64,000 nt of DNA from Kingdonia uniflora (Eukaryota > Streptophyta > Magnoliopsida > Ranunculales > Circaeasteraceae), in contig JACGCM010000155.1 of assembly GCA_014058105.1 (NCBI GenBank), positions 1,550,001 through 1,614,000 on the forward strand, given 5' to 3'. Position numbers and translations under genes: made by a program. A model generated the notes under the pieces. It was not told the DNA's origin. It was given only the letters and a program-made list of their open reading frames with translations, and ran no database searches. How positions within the stretch are numbered: position 1 is the stretch's first letter; each line of letters opens with the position of its first letter. Shown piece by piece: positions 58,957 through 64,000 of this stretch.

Positions 58957-59680
58957 GGTTTATAAAGTGAATGATTTTGTCCTTTGTGTAAAAGTTATAA
59001 AATCTGATTGTGTGTAAGTGTAAGTTATCATAAGTGTGGGAAGGTCAGAAAGAGATATGAAGAAGAGAGATGAAAATAGGTTAAATTATAAGGCCAAGGA
59101 AATGATGGGATAACGTTTTCATCGAAAAGGTGCAAGACGTCTGACCTTGATAGTGGAAGGGATACCTCGATTCCAAAACTGAGGATGGCTCGTGAGAGGC
59201 TCAATAACTGCCAGTAGTTAGAGAGAGCAAATATAAATATTGCTTCATCTTCATCATTCAAATGTTTCTCTACTCCTGAAAACTTGAAGAGCAGTAAGAG
59301 AGGAAGGAAGAAAAAAAAAGTAGCAGAGAATCTCGTGAGGATTTAATAGAGAGTGGTCAGCAGTCAAAGTGCTAGAGAGTTGCAGAGACTAAGTCACGAA
59401 GGTAGTTATATAACAGCGTTGTAAGGGAAGGATTTGGCGCTGCGTCAGATTTATATTTTGACATAGATGGTCAGTAGAGGATTTATAATGGATGTGTGTT
59501 TTTGAAGATCATATTTTGTGTTTAGGAAAATCTAAAAATTACTATTTATAGTAATTTATGAAAACCTGTTTGATATATAATATATGAAAGATATTTATAT
59601 GCGAATGATGTATGTGTAAAAGATAATGATAGATACCTAGACCTGTATGTAGGTCGATTGTAAGGAGCTCTTTTGTAGGA

Positions 59681-62673
59681 TCAAGCCCTCGTCTATAGAT
59701 TGGTAGTTGACACAGAGAGTTCACCTGTTAATGAGGCGTCGACCTCTGGTCGATCGGCAGAGTCCAAAATTGTAATGTTTGATAGTGAGGAAGAAGTAGG
59801 GGTTGATCAATTTCCAGATTTCCTTGTAAGATTGGTAACCTATCCTCCTCACTTTGATGTGTTCAAAGAGTTTTGTAAAGCCAAGGCTTCTGTAGGGGGT
59901 AGATGGGGTAGTTGTGTAGAACACGCCGGTAGGCAATTTAGGGGTTGTACTATAGCAATGAGAGAGGAATATTTTTATTTGTTGGCTTATTTGGAGAAGG
60001 AAAAACTAGATAGAGGTATAGACGAATCAATCTCTTTAAAGTACTTCAATAGAAATGTTCAGAGCAAACTTTCAGAGGGTTTTTTGTGTTACCTATCTCA
60101 GTTGGAGTACGGGTTGAGTCTTCCCCTTAGCAATTTGGCAAAAAAAATTATGAACATCATCGGGGCATGTCCTATTCAGTTGAACAGGAACATGTGGGAG
60201 GTGATAAGTGTTTGTGAATTTTTGAATAAGTATTGAGAGGTAAATAAGATTGAGAGGGGGATATCTCCTGAGGATGTTTTACAGTTTTATGGGGTAAAAA
60301 CTTTTCTATAACCGGAGGGGCGCATTTTTTTACGAGCTCGACTCGGTCGCGTTTCTTTAATCTAAACTCAGCAGGTTGGCATTGGAATGATAATGTGATA
60401 TGGGTGAAGGGTGATTGTCTTCAGAGAGATGAAGAAGAACCCATGGAACTTCTGTTTAGAACTGTAAAACAAAGTAAGTATAACAATGTATAATACATAA
60501 GACTAATATGTTGAAATTGTATGTTGCTCTGCTGATGTCCATGTGTCGTTATTGACAGGCCCTAAATCCATGGTGGTGAGGAAAGAGTCTTTGTTGGATA
60601 TAGTTGCTCAGGAAGAAATAGAACTCGAGGCTGTATTGAAAGAACTTGGCATTAACAGGCATAAATGTGCTAACAGCCGATCTAAAAAAGTTCTAAAGTC
60701 CCAATCGACGAGGCTAATGAAAGGTGTTGATGGCAGCAAGAAGAAGGAAACTGATGGGGAAAGGTGAGGTAACTTGCCCAAGGACCCTGGAGTGGACTAC
60801 ATGGGGTTTCCGGAGTCTACTACGTTAAGCAAGCCAGGTTGAACGTTTCCCAAGAAGCAAATGCTAAAGCATCCTTCAACCTCAGGAACTGTGGGAAGTG
60901 GTGAGGTCGTAGGAAAGTCAAAAATTTGGAGGGTTAAACCTTCTGAAACGTTGGGGGTGAAGGTCGTAGAGGACCGACCTGTTGTAGAAGACGAGCTGAG
61001 CGATATGAAAGAAAGGGCTAGGGTGGCAGTTCTCCACGGGGAAGAGAAGATGAGAAAAATGGTAGGTTCAATGCCTTAAATATGTGATGAATTTTTGTAT
61101 TGCGACTCGAGCTAATAATAATGTCGATTTTGTTTATTTTATTAGCTGCTCGTCAGATGAAGGGGATATGCCTCGGGGTCGCGGAGGAGAAAACTAAGTT
61201 GAAAAAAGCGATAGCTGAGCTTGAGAATTAGGTAGGTCGATTGAAAGCTGACTTGCTCAAGGAGGGAAAGCGGCTGGAGGCCTTGAAGGCTTCACAAGTG
61301 GTGGAGATAAAAAAATCTGACTGTGAAAACAAGAGTGAATTTGGATGTGGGGGTCACTGAGCGGGATAGACTTGGGAGCTACCTTATATCGAAGGGGTAT
61401 TCCGAAGATGAGGTGGATGCCATTAGGGCTAAAGTCTACATCGAGGAGGAGGAAGGCGATGAGGTGGAAGATGTTGTTGTTAGAGTTGTGGATGGGCTGG
61501 ATGGTGTCTCTCCCTAAACGGTGTGAGACAACCAAGGGGATGAAAATGAGCACCCAGAGGGGGGAAATAAGAAGGTAGAGTAGAATGATGATTCAATGAT
61601 TATATAAATATTTGGGAATATTTGTAAACTGATTGAATATTCCTTGTTAAATAGAATTTTGTAGGCTAAGTCGCTTTTGTAAACCTTGATGTAGGAACTA
61701 AAGGACATGCACCTCAGGATAAAAGATTTAGAGACTAAGGTCGCTAACGAGAGAGATGCCTCAGCATCCCTGTTGTCTTCGCAAGCAGAGCTACAGGCTA
61801 GAACAGAGCAAGAAATATTTAACTTGTATGGTTTATTAGTTTAGAGTTACAAAGTAATAAATAGAGTGTAGAGATAGACCAAAACCCTGTTATCGGTTTA
61901 GGGGCAATGGCGCTGAAATGGTGCACAGGAAATACCAAAGTATTGACAAATTAAAATATAGATGTACCTTAGACTTGGAAGTATATGTTATGGAGCATAC
62001 CCTGTTATTGATTTGTTGATGGCAAAGAGGAGGAAGGCTGACATGGCTCGATACCGTATACAGGCGTTAGAAAGATCGAAGAAAGGTTTAAATCTCTTTG
62101 TGGTCAATTTGAAGGGTGAATTGATCAATAAAATAAACAATCAGGAGCGAATTCGAGCTGATCTAGTGAATGCTTGAAACGAGATAGAGTAATTGAAGAA
62201 GAAAATGTTTGACAAAGATAGCGAACTGAAGAATGCTCGGGATGATTTATTGGCTTTTGATGTTGCAGTTGAACAGTTGTCTACAACATTACCTATTAAA
62301 GATATGGAGTTTCGGACGGTATAACGAAAGTGTGATGAGTTGAATAAGAGGGTGGCACAACTGAAGACCGAATTTGTGCATGCCAATTCGCGTGTCAGGA
62401 ACGCCGTAGCTAGAGAACACTCGAGGAAGAATAAAAGCGATGTCAAGGTTTCCCTTGTTTAAAAGTTTGTCAAATAAGGGATATATCTTCAGAGCTGATA
62501 TAGATCAAGGAAATTTTATGGGATCCATGGAAACGAATTTAGGCCCTTAACCTACTGAATTAATAGAGTAGGGGAGGATTGTTACGCTCGAGCTCAAGAA
62601 TTTATGGTTGATCGACCTCCTATTGTAGAGGATAGCGCAACTGACATCCCAACAGCAGAAAAGAATCTATTAT
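59681..62673 (+). pseudogene. ORF-B of element 4 (antisense, spliced), N-terminal part intact
   Basis: It begins after acceptor TTTTGTAG|GATCAAG. The first about 180 codons are open (to TGA 60234): NEASTSGRSAESK, then WGSCVEHAGRQFRGC, then the conserved block SEGFLCYLSQLEYGLSLPLS, LAKKIMNIIGACPIQLNRNM. Intron 60474-60558 (GTAAGTA..ATTGACAG) is followed by AQEEIELEAVLKELGINRHK. Charged coiled-coil stretches with stops follow (60860-62450), to a stop near 62673. It is the best preserved copy of the conserved domain here. The domain resembles the plant 'putative gypsy-type transposon' family; role unknown. Confidence 0.65.
60474..60558 (+). other. Intron in the antisense gene of element 4
   Basis: Donor AAA|GTAAGTATAAC, acceptor TATTGACAG|GCCCTAAATCC; equivalent to the introns in elements 1, 2 and 3. 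Confidence 0.7.
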
Positions 62674-62719
62674 AGTGGTTGTATATGTAACCAAAAATAA
62701 AAGTAGCTGTTGCAGACAT

Positions 62720-63360
62720 GTTGAGAGATGAAAGCTAGCTTTACCTTTACTTGTCTGGTAGAGTCTTTGATTGAAAACTAGTATTACCTTTGTTTTAATC
62801 ACAGAGATTTAGTAGAGTCAGCCAAACCAAGTCTTATCCTTGATTTAACTGGTATGATGTCACAGCCATATTGAGATAGATGAAAGCTAGTTTTACCTTT
62901 GCTTTATCTTATGTTTGGTAGAGTCTTTGATTAAAAACTAGTATTACCTTCATTTTGATCGCTGAGATTTAGTAGAGTCAGCTAAATAAAGTATTATCCT
63001 TGATTTCACTGGTATGATGCCGCAGCCATATTAAGGTAGATGAAAGCTAGTTTTACCTTTATTTTATCTTATGTCTGGTAGAGTCTTTGATTGAAAACTA
63101 GTATTACCTTCATTTTAATCACTGAGATTTAGTAGAATCAACCAAATTAAGTATTATCCTTAATTAAACTTGTATGATGTCGCAGCCATATTGAGGTAGA
63201 AGAAAGCTAGTTTTACCTTTGCTTTATCTTATGTCTGGCAGAGTCTTTGATTGAAAACTAGCATTACTTTTGTTTTAATCGTAGAGATTTAGTAGAGTTA
63301 GCCAAACCAAGTGCCATCCTTGATTTAATTGGCATAGACGTCGATTGAAAGCTAGTATTA
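62720..63360. repeat. Tandem array of element 4, about 160-bp unit, 4 copies
   Basis: GATGAAAGCTAG(T/C)TTTACC recurs at 62728, 62879, 63039 and 63199 (151, 160, 160 bp). Each unit holds GGTAGAGTCTTTGATTGAAA and GATTTAGTAGAGTCAGCCAA. Same place as the arrays in elements 1-3, different sequence. Confidence 0.88.
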
Positions 63361-63543
63361 TCTATGCTTTAATCTATGTATTGTCTATAAGTAGAGAGGA
63401 GTGTGGGAGAAAAACTTGTAAGTTTCATTGAATAGATAAGGATGTAGATTGGATGGAGATGAAAATCTTACTTTTAGAATAATAAAAAGTGAGAAATAGA
63501 AATGGAGTAGTGAGAGACATAACGATAGTACCATTTTAGTCGC

Positions 63544-64000
63544 CTAGTATTCCAAGGATTTGAGATGTAAACTCCCTCTTTGATCATGAGGTAATATGAT
63601 CCCAGGCCTGAGAGACATATGATAAGGAATGGACCATCCTAATTTTCTACTAGTTTCCAGCATAAGTCTCTTTTCTATGTTGAGGGATTTCTCTGAGGAT
63701 GAAATCGTCAATTTGGAAGGTACGGCTTCTGACTCGTTTATTGTACGAAATGGCCAGCATATGGTGATATCGACCAAGGTTAGCAATGGCACATTCTCTG
63801 GTCTCATCGATCCAATTGAGGTTACGGGCCAATTCAAACTTGTTTTTCTCTTCAGTTAGCTCATGATCTCTGATTGGATGAAGGTATTCCGAGGGAATGA
63901 CAACTTCAGTGCCATAGGCAAGGAGGACTGGAGTGTAATTTGTTGATTGTCGTGGAGTGCTACGATATGCCCATAAGACATGAGGAAGTTCTCAAACCCA
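63544..64000 (-). pseudogene. Integrase C-terminal part of element 4 (continues past window)
   Basis: The minus strand reads YRSTPRQSTNYTPVLLAYGT, then EKNKFELARNLNWIDETREC, then AIANLGRYH, KRVRSRTFQIDDFILR. Same domain end as in elements 1-3. Frames shift between blocks within the window. Confidence 0.82.

Larger units (their letters stand above)
56388..64000 (-). mobile_element. Element 4: Tat-type LTR retrotransposon, continues past window
   Basis: On the minus strand: integrase end (64000-63544), 160-bp repeat array, plus-strand antisense genes (57336-62673), polypurine tract (56997-57010) and 3' LTR (56996-56388). The rest of pol, gag and 5' LTR lie to the right of base 64000. It inserted into the gag fragment of the preceding element. 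Confidence 0.85.

Overview
This is nuclear DNA from a flowering plant, most likely a eudicot. It is AT-rich, its introns have canonical GT..AG borders, and it is packed with plant LTR retrotransposons, hAT, PIF/Harbinger and CACTA DNA transposons. Nearly every reading frame belongs to a transposable element and is broken by stops or frameshifts. The recognisable cellular genes (LRR receptor kinase, NUBPL-type ATPase, SAWADEE-homeodomain, STE20-like kinase, subtilase, SUO-type BAH/TFIIS protein, MAP kinase) occur only as fragments. The best candidate for an intact cellular gene is a 75-codon frame at 41548-41775 with its own TATA box.

Most of the window is Ty3/gypsy retrotransposons of the Tat (Ogre/Retand/Grande-like) type. 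The lineage call rests on a second, archaeal-type RNase H between the ordinary RNase H and integrase. Element 1 (minus strand, 1-10117) enters from the left edge. Element 2 (plus strand, 22924-40897) is complete, with two LTRs, a TACCC target-site duplication, primer-binding site, gag-pol, a repeat array, an antisense gene region and a polypurine tract. Element 3 (minus, 44933 to about 55335) is truncated and joined to an inverted LTR/gag fragment. Element 4 (minus, 56388-64000) runs off the right edge. In all four, the space between pol and the 3' LTR carries genes on the strand opposite to gag-pol. These have their own TATA-like boxes, a shared conserved block and an intron at an equivalent position.

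Other transposons sit between or inside these. A decayed hAT transposase lies at 11032-13885 and a PIF/Harbinger pair (nuclease plus Myb/SANT-like protein) at about 14500-17200. A hAT MITE lies inside a hAT element at 21604-22663, a hAT-like insertion lies in the 5' LTR of element 2 (23249-24134), and another hAT-like element is at 42463-43450.

The most striking object is a 5452-bp CACTA transposon (30852-36303, TSD ATA) inserted in element 2 between its repeat array and its antisense gene. It encodes no transposase that I can see. Between its TGACGT-rich ends it carries fragments of five unrelated cellular genes in one orientation, several with introns: a Pack-CACTA. Nesting gives the order of events: element 2 inserted first; the CACTA element and the hAT element in the 5' LTR came later. 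The two element 2 LTRs have the same length (742 bp) once the hAT insertion is removed, and differ at roughly 9% of positions by eye, so element 2 is old.
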